Made by a program: the position numbers and the translations under genes
Shown here: positions 13,262 through 13,705 of the stretch, one piece after another
How positions within the stretch are numbered: the stretch's first letter is position 1
Layout of the letters: each line of letters starts with the position of its first letter
Source of the DNA: Acidobacteriaceae bacterium
GTDB taxonomy: Bacteria; Acidobacteriota; Terriglobia; Terriglobales; Acidobacteriaceae
Direction: 5' to 3'
Assembly: GCA_003164255.1 (NCBI GenBank)
Contig: PLST01000064.1
Coordinates: forward strand, 1,260-14,964
DNA: 13,705 bases
Notes under the pieces: generated by a model
Databases searched by the model: none
What the model saw: only the letters and a program-made list of their open reading frames with translations
What the model was told of the DNA's origin: nothing

Positions 13262-13705
13262 TTACGCCGCGTCGATTGCATCCTGGATACGGTCGTTGTC
13301 GGCTTGGCCTGCAACTATACCTAATTGCGGAACGTTCATGGCAGGGGAACGGTGAACGGTGCTGATGATTGAAAGCGGACGGCTACGCACCTCGTCGTAA
13401 ACACGCCCAAGATATTCGCCCAGCACCCCCAAACAGAGAAGCAACAAACCGCCGACAAAGAACACTGAGGCTGCGACAGCAAACCCCGCGGTGTCCACTG
13501 AACTCTTTGAAAGCAACATAAAGAATGCCATAAGTCCAGCCACGCAGGTAGAGAAACAAAACAATGCAAAACTAAGGCGCAAAGGTTTATAGCTGAAACT
13601 GGTAATCGCATCCATCGCATACTTGATGCGGCTCATAAACGAGAGCTTGCCTTCGCCGGCCGCCCTGTCCTGCCGATCATAGTAGACCACCGTATTCCTA
13701 TAGCC
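13262..13705 (-). CDS. Family 2 glycosyltransferase, C-terminal part (cut by right edge)
   Basis: The frame stays open to the last base of the window, so the gene begins outside it; 147 residues are visible. The first visible residues, GYRNTVVYYDRQDRAAGEGK, followed by LSFMSRIKYAMDAITSFSYK and PLRL, match the end of the catalytic domain of membrane GT2 enzymes related to polyprenyl-phosphate sugar transferases (GtrB/ArnC/DPM type). Two membrane helices follow (SFALFCFSTCVAGLMAFFML and FFVGGLLLLCLGVLGEYLG), then the standard cytoplasmic GEYLGRVYDEVRSRP end and an extra polar tail of about 36 residues. Such enzymes put a sugar on a lipid carrier at the inner membrane. A GTG at 13690 could start a short frame but is not the real start. 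The gene converges on the GH-like gene and fits an envelope glycan locus. Confidence 0.9.
   Translation of the reverse strand, partial: GYRNTVVYYDRQDRAAGEGKLSFMSRIKYAMDAITSFSYKPLRLSFALFCFSTCVAGLMAFFMLLSKSSVDTAGFAVAASVFFVGGLLLLCLGVLGEYLGRVYDEVRSRPLSIISTVHRSPAMNVPQLGIVAGQADNDRIQDAIDAA

Overview
The window looks like a chromosomal segment from an Acidobacteriota bacterium, probably class Terriglobia. The reasons are a secreted von Willebrand-type protein of the VWFA-related acidobacterial type, a TonB-family protein with a Gly-rich linker, moderate GC content, and several secreted proteins of the kind common in that group. The species cannot be named from the sequence. No tRNA, rRNA, CRISPR array, transposase or integrase gene was seen.

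Left part (1-4080). An uncharacterised ORF, probably cut by the left edge, is followed by a TonB-family energy transducer on the + strand. Convergent to it on the - strand are two exported proteins: a 351-aa protein of unknown function (start 4027) and, after a 103-bp gap, a VWA-domain protein.

Middle part (4081-7954). Two paralogous secreted genes lie in tandem on the + strand. The first (5037-5846) encodes a lipoprotein. The second (6650-7954, TTG start) has a signal peptide and two tandem Ig-like repeats in front of the same roughly 230-residue C-terminal domain. Each is preceded by an unusually long non-coding stretch. Each stretch carries a copy of the same 67-68 bp element, whose last 24 bp are 23/24 identical, placed 482 and 472 bp before the respective start codon. 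This is the best candidate for an undescribed regulatory arrangement here.

Right part (8045-13705). This looks like the edge of an exopolysaccharide or envelope-glycan locus. A probable - strand operon runs from a polysaccharide flippase (start 11876) through a STAS-domain protein and a small Ala/Pro/Ser/Gln-rich exported protein to a thymidylate-kinase-like P-loop kinase. The flippase is unusual: about 225 extra residues at its C-terminus end in a ParB/sulfiredoxin-like region with a DGNHR motif. Divergent from it is a GH71/GH99-like lipoprotein glycosidase. A family 2 glycosyltransferase of the membrane-anchored type, cut by the right edge, converges on that gene, with a strong hairpin just after its stop codon.

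The right-hand genes plausibly cooperate in making, flipping and trimming a lipid-linked glycan. The two paralogous secreted proteins could bind or modify it, but that link rests only on proximity and on their beta-rich, lectin-like look.
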